This document shows positions 34,440 through 42,683 of a DNA stretch of 64,000 bases, piece by piece. The stretch covers positions 806,001-870,000 of the forward strand of contig JABTUU010000002.1 of the NCBI GenBank assembly GCA_015075275.1, written 5' to 3'. Made by a program: the position numbers and the translations under genes. Origin of the DNA: Anaerolineales bacterium (GTDB lineage Bacteria; Chloroflexota; Anaerolineae; Anaerolineales; Villigracilaceae). Position 1 is the first letter of the stretch. Each line of letters begins with the position of its first letter. The notes below the pieces were generated by a model that was not told the DNA's origin, ran no database searches, and saw only the letters and a program-made list of their open reading frames with translations.

Positions 34440-35381
34440 ATGTTTCGCAAGTTGGTTTTACTCATGCTGGGGCTGTCGCTTGCGTTGACGGCATGCGGCG
34501 GCTCGCAGTCTCAAAACGATGCGTTGACCCGCGTTCGCTTACCGATGGGGTACATTCCCAACATCCAATACGCGCCATTTTATGTGACGGTCGCGAAAGG
34601 CTATTTTGCCGACGCAGGCATTGAAATCGAATTTGATTATTCATTCGAGACCAAAGGCGTGGAATTAGTCGCAGCCGATAAATTGCCGTTTGCGGTTGTT
34701 TCAGGCGAGCAGGTTTTGCTCGCGCGCGCGCAGGGACTGCCGGTGACTTATATCGCCGCGTGGTATCAGCAATACCCTGTTTCAGTCGTGGCGAAGAGCG
34801 AGTTGGGCGTGGTTGTGCCGCCGGACCTGAGAGGGCAGAAGATCGGCTTGCCCGGCTTGTTTGGAGCGAGTTATATCGGTCTGCGCGCTTTACTCGATGC
34901 AGGCAAGTTGACGGAGGCGGATGTAATGCTTGATGCGATTGGATTCAATCAAGTTGAGTTGATGGCGGCGGGGCAACAGAACGTAATCGTTGGTTATGCG
35001 GCGAATGAGCCGATTCAATTGCGCGCAATGGGCATCCCTGTGACGGAAGTTCGCGTGGGCGATTATGTCTCGCTTGCGGCGAATGGGTTGCTGACCAATG
35101 AAAAGACGATCGCTGAAAATCCTGAATTTGCGCGCGCGTTTGTTGAGGCATTCCTGAAAGGGTTGCGCGATACGATTGTAAATCCTGATGAGGCGTTTGA
35201 AATCAGCGCGGCGTTCATCCCGAGTTTTTCTGAGCTGGATGCGGAAGTGCAAAAGAAAGTCTCGAAGTATCCGTCGAACAATGGAAAGCGGAGCGGCTTG
35301 GATATTCCGATCCGCGAGCGTGGGAGAATATGCAAGAGATATTGCTCTCGATGGGCTTGCTCCCGGATAGAATGGATTTGA
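34440..35381 (+). CDS. ribY: ABC transporter substrate-binding lipoprotein, RibY-like (3' frameshift)
   Basis: A NMT1/THI5-like binding protein with a lipobox (LALTACGG, Cys about residue 19), so it is anchored outside the membrane. The binding domain is clear: RLPMGYIPNIQYAPFYVTVAKGYF, GIEIEFDYSFETKGVELVAA, GVVVPPDLRGQKIGLPGLFGASY, and NPEFARAFVEAFLKGLRDTI. AAAGGAG precedes the ATG. After SELDAEVQKKV (about 35258) the annotated frame becomes a basic nonsense tail and stops at 35381. The neighbouring frame reads VSVEQWKAERLGYSDPRAW, NMQEILLSMGLL and FTNEFVP before TAA at 35411-35413, a normal family ending. One base near 35258-35262 is therefore probably missing, and the intact protein would be about 324 residues. 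Confidence 0.9.
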   Translation: MFRKLVLLMLGLSLALTACGGSQSQNDALTRVRLPMGYIPNIQYAPFYVTVAKGYFADAGIEIEFDYSFETKGVELVAADKLPFAVVSGEQVLLARAQGLPVTYIAAWYQQYPVSVVAKSELGVVVPPDLRGQKIGLPGLFGASYIGLRALLDAGKLTEADVMLDAIGFNQVELMAAGQQNVIVGYAANEPIQLRAMGIPVTEVRVGDYVSLAANGLLTNEKTIAENPEFARAFVEAFLKGLRDTIVNPDEAFEISAAFIPSFSELDAEVQKKVSKYPSNNGKRSGLDIPIRERGRICKRYCSRWACSRIEWI

Positions 35382-35479
35382 GCAAAGCGTTCACCAATGA
35401 ATTTGTGCCATAAAGAAAAGACGCGCAGTCAACATAGTATCGCGCACGCCTTTCAATGATCATAGGTTGTAAATCTAAA

Positions 35480-36223
35480 ATGTCCGCTTCTATTCTTACG
35501 GTTCGAGGTTTATCGGTCGTATTTTCTACAGAGAACAATGGACTTCACGCGCTGGATAGCGTCTCTTTCGATGTAAACTCGCGCGAGTTTGTGTGCGTGT
35601 TGGGACCGTCGGGCTCGGGAAAGACTACTTTGCTGCGTGTTCTGGCGGGGCTGATTCCGCCCACGTCCGGTTCGTTCACGTTCAGCGGCGGCGAGCAGCC
35701 GAGCATCGGCATGGTGTTTCAGCAAGCGACTCTTATGCCGTGGCGCACGGTAACGGAAAATATTGGGCTTCCGCTCGAAGTGGGAAAAGTGAATCAAGCC
35801 GTTGCGCGCGAAAAAATACGCGACCTGATTGAACTGGTGGGTTTGCAAGGATTTGAAGATTCACTCCCGCGCGATCTCTCCGGCGGGATGGCGCAACGCG
35901 TGGCGATCGCGCGCGCGCTCATTCACGACCCCGATCTGCTTCTGCTCGACGAGCCTTTCGCCTCCCTCGATGCGATGACCCGCGAGCGCATGTGGATGGA
36001 GCTTTCGCGCATTTGGCAGGCGCGGCAGAAGACCGTCGTTATGGTGACGCATTCGATCAACGAATCGTTGTTTTTAGCGGATCGCGTTTTAGTTTTTACG
36101 CAGCGTCCCGGCAAAATAAAGATGGACATGGAAGTTGATCTGCCGCGCCCGCGCGAGGATGATATCCGCTATTTGGCTCGTTTTGGCGAATTAGCTCGCC
36201 AGTTGCGCGCAACGATCGAATGA
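35480..36223 (+). CDS. ABC transporter ATP-binding protein of the riboflavin importer
   Basis: A 247-residue ATPase of the nitrate/sulfonate/taurine transporter type. Walker A is GPSGSGKTTLLR, the Q-loop region VFQQATLMPWRTV, the signature LSGGMAQRVAIARAL, Walker B LLLLDEPFASLD, and the switch His is in VMVTHSINESLFLADRV. It is the third gene after the FMN riboswitch and should power RibX. The ATG at 35480 begins the family sequence; an earlier in-frame start at 35456 adds eight residues. It converges with holB, 17 bases separating the stops. Confidence 0.93.
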   Translation: MSASILTVRGLSVVFSTENNGLHALDSVSFDVNSREFVCVLGPSGSGKTTLLRVLAGLIPPTSGSFTFSGGEQPSIGMVFQQATLMPWRTVTENIGLPLEVGKVNQAVAREKIRDLIELVGLQGFEDSLPRDLSGGMAQRVAIARALIHDPDLLLLDEPFASLDAMTRERMWMELSRIWQARQKTVVMVTHSINESLFLADRVLVFTQRPGKIKMDMEVDLPRPREDDIRYLARFGELARQLRATIE

Positions 36224-36240
36224 AATGCCGCAAGCGGACG

Positions 36241-37317
36241 CTATATCTTCGGCAAATCCAGCAGTAGAACTTCCGCAACTAATCGCGCGTTTACATTCTT
36301 ATCCATTTGCTCTAGCGCAATTTCGAGTCTGCAGACTGCGTCGCGCGCGGCGGAAAATTCCAAACGCGAGGCGATATTTTCGATCTCCATATTGCGATCC
36401 ACGTTAATGAGCGGGGTCTCGGCTTGTGAAACGCGCAGCAGCGCGTCGCGCCAATACGCGAGCCAAAAAGAGATCGTCTCGCGCATGGCGTCTTTGTCTT
36501 TCGAGAGTTTGTCCGCGTAGGAAAATCTCTCGACGCGCGAGGCGGACAGTAGAGAGAGGAGATCATTCAGCCGTTCGTCGCGCCGCTCGAGCAGCGAATC
36601 GTTTTCCGTCAAACGGATCGCGTAACCTATGCGTCCGCCTGAAATGTGCGCGATCAACTTGGCGCGCCCAGCCTCTAGCCCTCTAGTCTCCAGTTCTTTT
36701 TGCGCTTCCTCCACACGCAACGGTCGTAACCGCAACGCTTCACATCTTGAAACGATGGTCGGCAGTAATTGTTCGGGAGCGTCGGCGGTGAGGATCAACA
36801 CGGCGTAAGACGGCGCTTCTTCGAGCGTTTTCAGCAATGCATTGGCGGCGTTGTCGTTGGCTTGATGAAATCTCAGAAATAGCGAGACGCGATAATTGGA
36901 TTGGAACGGTTTGAGGTTGACGATCTTATGCTGGTCTCGAATCTGATCAATGCGAATCTCTCCGTGCGGCGCGGGAATCAACCCTTTTGTGTTGGGGTCT
37001 TTGATCGTCGGTTCGATCACGCTTAGATCGGAATAACGCGCGGCTTCGATCTGCCGGCAAGTTAGACATGCCCCGCAAGGGACGCCCGCTTCAAGCGGCG
37101 TAGGGCAGTTCAACGCTTGAGCGAAGCGCAGCGCGAGCGTGCGGCGACCTGAGCCGGGCGGTCCCGTAAAGAGATATGCATGGCGCACCGTTCCGCGGCG
37201 TATGTTCTTTTTCAACATCTCCACAGCCCAACGGTGGCCAGCTAAACGCCAATTGCTTGCTCTGAGCGAAGCCGAGGAGTCAGCGGACGAGTTGTCGGTA
37301 ATCGGTGTGTCAGTCAT
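36241..37317 (-). CDS. holB: DNA polymerase III clamp-loader subunit delta prime
   Basis: A 358-residue AAA+ protein of the clamp loader. The modified P-loop GPPGSGRRTLALRF has Arg where Lys is expected, as suits a subunit that does not hydrolyse ATP. The zinc cluster is C..GVPCGACLTC. LLKTLEEAP and the SRC motif (TIVSRCEALRL) are present. The C-terminal domain (about 215-358) is helical with LEIALEQMDKNVNARLVAEVLLLDL, the usual DnaX-type end. GGGAG precedes the ATG. It follows rsgA with a 24-base gap. Confidence 0.94.
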   Translation of the reverse strand: MTDTPITDNSSADSSASLRASNWRLAGHRWAVEMLKKNIRRGTVRHAYLFTGPPGSGRRTLALRFAQALNCPTPLEAGVPCGACLTCRQIEAARYSDLSVIEPTIKDPNTKGLIPAPHGEIRIDQIRDQHKIVNLKPFQSNYRVSLFLRFHQANDNAANALLKTLEEAPSYAVLILTADAPEQLLPTIVSRCEALRLRPLRVEEAQKELETRGLEAGRAKLIAHISGGRIGYAIRLTENDSLLERRDERLNDLLSLLSASRVERFSYADKLSKDKDAMRETISFWLAYWRDALLRVSQAETPLINVDRNMEIENIASRLEFSAARDAVCRLEIALEQMDKNVNARLVAEVLLLDLPKI

Positions 37318-37341
37318 TAACTCCCAATCATAACCGTAAAC

Positions 37342-38289
37342 CTACGTTGACGGTCCGGCTTCGCTCACCGTGTTGAAGCGTCGTACATCTCCGTTATTCT
37401 TTCCCTCTCGCAACCTTAAATAGGACTCGTACCTCTCGCGATACACTCTGCCGTCTGCCACTGCCTTTGTCACTGCGCAACCCGGCTCGTGGCTGTGTGT
37501 GCAATCGCTGAATTGACAATGTCGCACAAGTTCGCGCAACTCGGGAAAATAAGCGTCCATTTCTTCGGGAGTCGTATCCCACAGCGCCAGCGATTTCCAG
37601 CCGGGCGTATCGGCGACATAACCGCCGCCGTCAAGTTCGAACAGTTCACGCGTTACGGTTGTATGCTTGCCCTTATTGAGCGCCGCGCTGACCTTGTCTG
37701 TCGCCAGTTCCAGATTCGGTTGAACGGCGTTTAGCAGGCTAGATTTGCCAACGCCGCTCGGCCCAGCCAGTGCGCTGATGCGCTGAGCGAGGGTTTTCTT
37801 TAATTCGGCGATGCTCTTACTGTTTGTGGCTGATGCGTAGATGACGCGATAGCCGATCGCTTCGTAGAGACCAAAGATTTCTCGCGGATTCTCGACAAGA
37901 TCAACCTTGTTCGCAACGATGATCGCCGGAATATCCTGTTTTTCTGCGATAACTAGGAAACGATCCAGCATTCTCAATTTTGGGTTCGGGCGCGCGCACG
38001 CAAAGACGAACACGGCTTGATCGGCGTTCGCCAGCAAGATTTGCCGATATTCGCCGAAAGGGCGCGGGTCGAGTCGCGTGATGGCGCGGCGGCGTTCTTC
38101 GATCTCTTCGATTACCCCGCTTCCGTCGCTCAGCGCGGCAATCTTGACCTTATCCCCAAGCGCCGCGATATCGCCAGTCGCCTTTCCCTGTTTTAATTTT
38201 CCCCGCAGTTGGCAGACGATCAGCCCCTTCTCGGTTTTCACCGTAAAGAAACCGGATTGCGCTTTGACGATAAGCCCGCGAATCTCCAA
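37342..38289 (-). CDS. rsgA: Ribosome small-subunit-dependent GTPase RsgA
   Basis: A 315-residue circularly permuted GTPase that helps mature the 30S subunit. The N-terminal OB fold (GLIVKAQSGFFTVKTEKG) is followed by the G4 motif IIVANKVDLVE, then G1 GPSGVGKSSLLNAV and G3 DTPGW. A C-terminal zinc site is built from CQFSDCTHSHEPGCAV. The start is a TTG at 38289, supported by GGAG about 12 bases upstream. It is downstream of a class B PBP gene and upstream of holB on the same strand. Confidence 0.96.
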   Translation of the reverse strand: MEIRGLIVKAQSGFFTVKTEKGLIVCQLRGKLKQGKATGDIAALGDKVKIAALSDGSGVIEEIEERRRAITRLDPRPFGEYRQILLANADQAVFVFACARPNPKLRMLDRFLVIAEKQDIPAIIVANKVDLVENPREIFGLYEAIGYRVIYASATNSKSIAELKKTLAQRISALAGPSGVGKSSLLNAVQPNLELATDKVSAALNKGKHTTVTRELFELDGGGYVADTPGWKSLALWDTTPEEMDAYFPELRELVRHCQFSDCTHSHEPGCAVTKAVADGRVYRERYESYLRLREGKNNGDVRRFNTVSEAGPST

Positions 38290-38345
38290 TTCTTGATTTC
38301 TCCAAAAAGTCTCGACGGATTGCGCCCGTCAGGTCTTCTATAAAG

Positions 38346-39560
38346 TTACTCTGACGGCGTTTCCGTGGGGATGCCGCCAAATGGCGTCGGAGTTTTTGTC
38401 GGTCCCAGAATTCCAACTTCGAAATGTAATTGCGATTGCGGCGTACCGAAGTAATAAACTTCAACCATGCGCTTAAAGATCGGCGCAGCCCATTCAGAAC
38501 CGTCGCCGATATTCTCTAATACGACCACGATGGCGATATCTGGCTTATCTTTGCAAACGGGGTATTTATCCGCGACGTCTTTGCAGAGCGTATATCCGGC
38601 GAACCAAGCATGCGGTAAACCGCTGCCCGATTCGGCTGTGCCGGTCTTGCCAGCCACAGGCACCGGCGTGCCGCGCAAGCGGAAGTTTGCCGTGCCGCGC
38701 GAATTCTCGACCACTTGAATCATCGCCTCGCGGATGACTTGCAATCGTTCCGGCGTGACCGGCAACACGCCTGTCGCTTCTGGCTTGAAGACTTGCGTCG
38801 GCGCTCCTTCGATAGGATGAATCGATTCGACCAGTTGCGGGCGATACAACGTGCCGCCGTTACCGAGCGCGGCGATGAACTTTGCCACTTGCAACGGCGT
38901 AACCATCATGTCGCCTTGACCGATCGCTTGATTGACCACGTCCACTGCCGTTTGCGGATCGCTGATGTTCCCAACCGCTTCGGTGATTTGACCGATGCCC
39001 GTCGCCGATCCCAAACCGAACGCGCGCGCCATGTTGGCAATATCGTTCTGGCGATTATTTTGATAGAGGGTATAGCCAATATCGTAGAAAAGCGGATTGC
39101 ACGAACGCATGAGTCCTTCGGGAAGCGTTACTAGCCCGGAAGGCATACTGTCGGAAGTGTTGCATTCGCGTCCGCTTTGAAGCCGATTCTGACAGCGTTG
39201 CCACGTCCAATCGCGACGGATCGTGTCGGGAAGTTTTGTCCAATCGTACTGACAATCGAATGTTGTTTCCGGTAAGTACAATCCGCTTTCCATGCCCGCC
39301 GCCATCGTGATGATCTTGAACACCGAACCGAGCGGATATTGTCCCTGCGCGGCGCGGTTGAGCAGAGGATCGTCTGTGCGTTGAAATAATTCTGCGATGC
39401 GTTCCGAACTATTCGGGTTGTTCGTTTCAAAGATGTTCGAGTCGTAATCCGGCGAGGTTGCCATGGCAAGCACGCGTCCGCTGTCCACTTCCATCACGAC
39501 CACTGCGCCGCGAAAACCCTCGATGGATTTTTCAGCGTAGGTTTGAAAGTTACGGTCCAG
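38346..39560 (-). CDS. Class B penicillin-binding protein, C-terminal transpeptidase part (frameshifted)
   Basis: Transpeptidases of this class cross-link peptidoglycan. From LDRNFQTYAEKSIEGFRGAVV onward this frame carries the whole catalytic part: SxxK in PLGSVFKIITMAAGM, SxN in MRSCNPLFYDIGY, and KTG in VAGKTGTAES. It ends with a Pro/Thr-rich tail. Its only internal start in this frame is a GTG at 39503. The frame meets the middle fragment near 39557-39562, where ACCTGG is found and ACCCTGG is expected (reverse strand), so one C appears lost. Read with the fragments to the right it makes one protein. Confidence 0.9.
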   Translation of the reverse strand: MDRNFQTYAEKSIEGFRGAVVVMEVDSGRVLAMATSPDYDSNIFETNNPNSSERIAELFQRTDDPLLNRAAQGQYPLGSVFKIITMAAGMESGLYLPETTFDCQYDWTKLPDTIRRDWTWQRCQNRLQSGRECNTSDSMPSGLVTLPEGLMRSCNPLFYDIGYTLYQNNRQNDIANMARAFGLGSATGIGQITEAVGNISDPQTAVDVVNQAIGQGDMMVTPLQVAKFIAALGNGGTLYRPQLVESIHPIEGAPTQVFKPEATGVLPVTPERLQVIREAMIQVVENSRGTANFRLRGTPVPVAGKTGTAESGSGLPHAWFAGYTLCKDVADKYPVCKDKPDIAIVVVLENIGDGSEWAAPIFKRMVEVYYFGTPQSQLHFEVGILGPTKTPTPFGGIPTETPSE

Positions 39561-39743
39561 GTAAGGTAAACCGATTGCGACGGCTGCGGCTCGCTCTCGC
39601 CGACCTTTGTCGCGATCTGCCCGGTGGACGGATTGACCACATATAACGCGCCGCCGTGTTTGCCGGCAAGAGCGTCTTCCATAGAGCGTTCAATGCCTGC
39701 GTTTCCGACGCGCTCCGAGCCTTGATAGCCGCGACGTTTGTAT
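39561..39743 (-). pseudogene. Middle segment of the same class B PBP, out of frame with both neighbours
   Basis: About 60 codons on the reverse strand encode DEYKRRGYQGSERVGNAG, then SMEDALAGKHGGALYVV and NPSTGQIATKVGESEPQPSQ, and end with SVYLT. This is the link between the dimerisation and transpeptidase domains of class B PBPs. It is out of frame with the N-terminal part (break near 39745-39752, TTGAGATGAA where TTGGATGAA would keep frame) and with the C-terminal part (break near 39557-39562). Confidence 0.85.
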
Positions 39744-40613
39744 TCATCTCAAATTGTCGGCGGAGATGTATGTGGTGTATCCGACTATATTTGAACTGGA
39801 GCCTTGCTCAAAATAATAGCGGGAGGTGTATTGCGCCCATTGTAAGCCGCTGGGGGCGGCGGAGCGAATGCCCGCTGATTCCTCCGGCGACGCTTCGCAT
39901 AATGGAATGGCGTACTGGTCTGGTGTGTTGAGGATGTCTTGTTCGAGAACGTCTTGACTGATGCCGCACAGCGCCCATACTCTGGCGGTGAGCGAACCGA
40001 TATTGTCTTCGTTTACATTGCCGGGGATGATATAGAACGCATACACATCTGACTGCGCCGCGAGCGGATTGCCGTTGCGGTCGTAGACGTCGCCACGCGA
40101 AGGAATGCGGTAGTCCATGCGCAATGCGTTCTCACCCGCTAGTTCGGGCAAAATATTCGCAGCGTCCCATTGCAGTTTCCAAGCGCCGTCTTCAAGCGAG
40201 AAACGCGCGACCATATCGCGTTGCAGGTCGCCGACCAGCACAGTGTGATATGTGACTCGGTACGAAACTTCAGCGGACAATGGATTCATCAGCGCTGAGA
40301 GAATTTCGTAGTCGAACGTCCCGGCGCTCATCTCGTTTAATGCGTCTTTGTTGCGTTTGGCGAATTCTTCGAGCGAAAGCGCGGCGCTTGTCACCTTGCT
40401 AAGCATGGCATACATAGCGTTGTAGTCGTCGGCTTTGTACGCGTCGAGATAAGCGCTGAGCGCCGCGTTCACATCTGGCGCAGATCTGATCGTAACCGCC
40501 GGTTGCGGCAGCGAAGATGTTGGGGGAAGAGTAGGCGCGCTGTTTGCCGAACTGCATGCGGTCAGAAGTAGAACGACGACAAGGATGAAATTTAATAGAC
40601 GGAATAATTTCAT
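39744..40613 (-). CDS. Class B penicillin-binding protein, N-terminal part (frameshifted)
   Basis: A 289-residue N-terminal part. It begins with a lipoprotein signal peptide (FILVVVLLLTACSS), then an NTF2-like domain of the MecA type (about 45-165: NAALSAYLDAYKADDYNAMYAML, MVARFSLEDGAWKLQWD), and the start of the PBP dimerisation region (YRIPSRGDVYDRNGNPLA, YYFEQGSSSNIVGYTTYIS). Correct protein continues into the middle fragment but this frame stops at 39744. The NTF2-like domain and lipid anchor are the pattern of PBP2a/PBP3-type low-affinity proteins. maf lies upstream on the same strand. Confidence 0.9.
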   Translation of the reverse strand: MKLFRLLNFILVVVLLLTACSSANSAPTLPPTSSLPQPAVTIRSAPDVNAALSAYLDAYKADDYNAMYAMLSKVTSAALSLEEFAKRNKDALNEMSAGTFDYEILSALMNPLSAEVSYRVTYHTVLVGDLQRDMVARFSLEDGAWKLQWDAANILPELAGENALRMDYRIPSRGDVYDRNGNPLAAQSDVYAFYIIPGNVNEDNIGSLTARVWALCGISQDVLEQDILNTPDQYAIPLCEASPEESAGIRSAAPSGLQWAQYTSRYYFEQGSSSNIVGYTTYISADNLR

Positions 40614-40736
40614 AATTTACCTTTCGTTGCATCCATGCCGTCGAGGAGAGCGTTCTTGCTCGGTATAACGGAATGATCTCTTAACGATAACGGGGGTTTT
40701 TCTGCAACGGTATAATTCTTTATAGCGCGGCGCTCA

Positions 40737-41375
40737 TTATTTTCTCGTAGACCGGGCAATCGCGATCTGTAGATTTTGACAATTGAACGGCGCGTCGGCG
40801 ACCAAATCTGCGTTTAATTTCTGCAGTTGCCCGACAACGCGGCAGAGAGGCAAGCCCATTACGCCAGCGTAGCATCCCCGAACCGCCTCGACCGGGTGGA
40901 AGTCTGTATGTTGAATAGCGTATGCGCCGGCTTTATCGAACGGATCGCGGGTGGCGATATAGGCGCGTATCTCCTCGTCAGAATAGTCTCGCATAACGAT
41001 GTCGGCGACAGACAGATCGGTGAGGAGCGCCCCGTCGTCTGTGCGCAGTAAGGCGACGCCGGTATAGACTTGGTGCGTTCGTCCGCGCAACTGCGTTAGC
41101 ATGGCGAAGGCTTCTTCATCGTCATTAGGCTTGCCGAGGATGTCGCGTCCATCTACGACGGTGGTATCTGCCGCAAGAATAATACGATCGGCGTCCGCCC
41201 GTTGGGCGATGACGCGGGCTTTTGTTTCCGCAAGCCGTAAGACGTAATCGGCGGGCGTTTCGTTCCTGAGCACAGTTTCATCAATATCCGCGGCGGAGAC
41301 GGTGAAATCTAACTGCAGAAGCGCGAGTAGTTGACGACGGCGCGGGGAACTTGATGCAAGCACAAGGCTGGTCAT
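40737..41375 (-). CDS. maf: Maf-like nucleotide pyrophosphatase
   Basis: A 212-residue house-cleaning pyrophosphatase that hydrolyses noncanonical or pyrimidine NTPs. The diagnostic VLASSSPRRRQLLALL start is present, then ADIDETVLRNETPADYVLRLAETKA, ADTTVVDGRDILGKPNDDEEA, and PFDKAGAYAIQ. The ATG at 41375 is used; a longer in-frame start at 41444 would extend into the xpt promoter side. It is divergent from xpt. Confidence 0.95.
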   Translation of the reverse strand: MTSLVLASSSPRRRQLLALLQLDFTVSAADIDETVLRNETPADYVLRLAETKARVIAQRADADRIILAADTTVVDGRDILGKPNDDEEAFAMLTQLRGRTHQVYTGVALLRTDDGALLTDLSVADIVMRDYSDEEIRAYIATRDPFDKAGAYAIQHTDFHPVEAVRGCYAGVMGLPLCRVVGQLQKLNADLVADAPFNCQNLQIAIARSTRK

Positions 41376-41474
41376 AGGCGCAGATTCTAACACAGCTCGT
41401 TTGCTCGCTATGCGCGGTTTCGCGGATGTTTGCCAATGGTACAATTCCTTAAATCAACGTTATTTGGAGGCGGC

Positions 41475-42047
41475 ATGAAGGAACTCGAACAACGTATCTT
41501 GCGCGATGGAAGGAATCTCGGCGGGGGAATTTTAAAAGTGGACGGCTTTATTAACCACCAGGTGGACCCTGCTTTAATGGACGCTTGTGGACGCGAGTTT
41601 GCGCGGCTCTTTGCTTCGATTCATGCGACCAAAGTGCTGACCGCCGAAATCTCCGGCATTGCCCCCGCCCTGACGACTGCGTTCCATCTCGGCTTGCCGG
41701 TGGTGTATGCGCGCAAGACCAAGCCGATCACCATGCCTGATCAGGTGTTTTTGACTCTCGCGCCTTCGCACACGAAGGGACGCATGGTTGAATTGATCGT
41801 CTCGCCGGAATATTTGGCGAACGGCGAACGCGTGCTCATCATTGACGATTTCCTCGCCAGCGGGCAGACGATCCTTGGACTGGTCCGTTTGGCAGAGGCA
41901 TCGGGTTCAAAGATCGTCGGCATCGGCGCGTTGATCGAGAAATCGTTCGAAGGCGGGCGCGCGGCGTTGGAAGCGTTAGGCGTGCCGGTCGAGTCGCTGG
42001 CGTGTATTGTTTCGATGGAGGATGGTGAAATCAAGTTCAGAGAGTAG
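41475..42047 (+). CDS. xpt: Xanthine phosphoribosyltransferase
   Basis: A 190-residue purine-salvage enzyme converting xanthine and PRPP to XMP. Recognised by MKELEQRILRDGRNLGGGILKVD, FINHQVDPALM, ISGIAPALTTAFHLGLPVVYARK, and the PRPP loop VLIIDDFLASGQTILGLV. GGAGG sits just ahead of the ATG at 41475. guaA, which uses XMP, is 0.6 kb downstream, so the two form a salvage-to-GMP route although repeats lie between them. Confidence 0.96.
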   Translation: MKELEQRILRDGRNLGGGILKVDGFINHQVDPALMDACGREFARLFASIHATKVLTAEISGIAPALTTAFHLGLPVVYARKTKPITMPDQVFLTLAPSHTKGRMVELIVSPEYLANGERVLIIDDFLASGQTILGLVRLAEASGSKIVGIGALIEKSFEGGRAALEALGVPVESLACIVSMEDGEIKFRE

Positions 42048-42351
42048 AGGATTAGAGAGTAGAGAATAGCATTACAGCGCAAAGTCAGGAACGACGCTAT
42101 ATCTTACACCCCAACCATCCACGAATTTTTCACGAATAAACGAATTGGCGCCGTCCATTCGAGAATTCGTGGTTTTTATTCGTGGACGATTTGCCAGCGT
42201 AACAATCAACCTTGCGTTGTAATAATAGAGAATTAGAGAATAGAGATTGGTGTTTTAGGAAGAGAATTGGAGAATTTGAGAATTGGCACATGGTCATTGG
42301 CGTGGGTTGCTTTGGTTCTTTGCGCCCCTCATCGGTTGGATATTCGCTCAC
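42048..42351. repeat. Repeat-filled intergenic region
   Basis: No gene is seen. The DNA has several repeat types: A/G-rich units such as TAGAGAATTAGAGAATAGAG (42222-42244) and AGAGAATTGGAGAATTTGAG (42261-42280), also near 42050; and a palindromic element built on CCACGAATTTTTCACGAAT and ATTCGTGGTTTTTATTCGTGG (about 42119-42187). The reverse complement of the first type recurs inside guaA. Confidence 0.75.
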
Positions 42352-42657
42352 ATGAGTTTTGCCATTCCGGTAACGAAATTGCGAGAGACTGAGACTTTAA
42401 TGGCGTTTCATCACCCGAAGCCTTCGTATCCGTTCCATGTTCTGCTTGTTCCCAAGAGGGCGGTCAAATCGTTGATGGAATTCGACTCAACCGATTCCGC
42501 TTTTCTCACCGACTTGTACTCGACCGTGCAAAGCCTTGTAAAAGAATTTCATCTCACAGCGTATCGTCTCATTGTCAACGGCGGAGAGCATCAGGATTTT
42601 CCGCAGTTGCACTTTCATTTGATCTCGGAGGATTACGCAATACGCAGTACGAAGTAA
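42352..42657 (+). CDS. HIT-family protein (histidine triad variant)
   Basis: A 101-residue HIT protein; relatives are nucleotide hydrolases or transferases. Visible are the substrate-binding part [23 protein letters not shown] and the triad region [12 protein letters not shown]. The triad reads Q-L-H-F-H-L-I, so the first His of the usual HxHxH is a Gln. The ATG at 42352 begins the conserved part. The last six residues (AIRSTK) come from a palindromic repeat that also contains the stop codon, so the C-terminus is shorter than usual and its native end is probably lost. guaA starts 25 bases after the stop. Confidence 0.82.
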   Translation: MSFAIPVTKLRETETLMAFHHPKPSYPFHVLLVPKRAVKSLMEFDSTDSAFLTDLYSTVQSLVKEFHLTAYRLIVNGGEHQDFPQLHFHLISEDYAIRSTK

Positions 42658-42683
42658 TCGTATTGCGTATTGCGTACTGCGTA
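42632..42683. repeat. Palindromic repeat spanning the HIT stop and the guaA start
   Basis: TACGCAGTACG (42641-42651) and CGTACTGCGTA (42673-42683) are exact 11-base reverse complements, inside a longer pattern of ACGCAATACG/CGTATTGCG units. The HIT stop TAA lies in the loop, and the first base of the guaA ATG is the last base of the right arm. Confidence 0.8.

Noticed and set aside
42130..42351. Reverse-strand open frame between xpt and the HIT gene
   Set aside because: It is made of repeat sequence ([12 protein letters not shown] peptides) and has no ribosome site.
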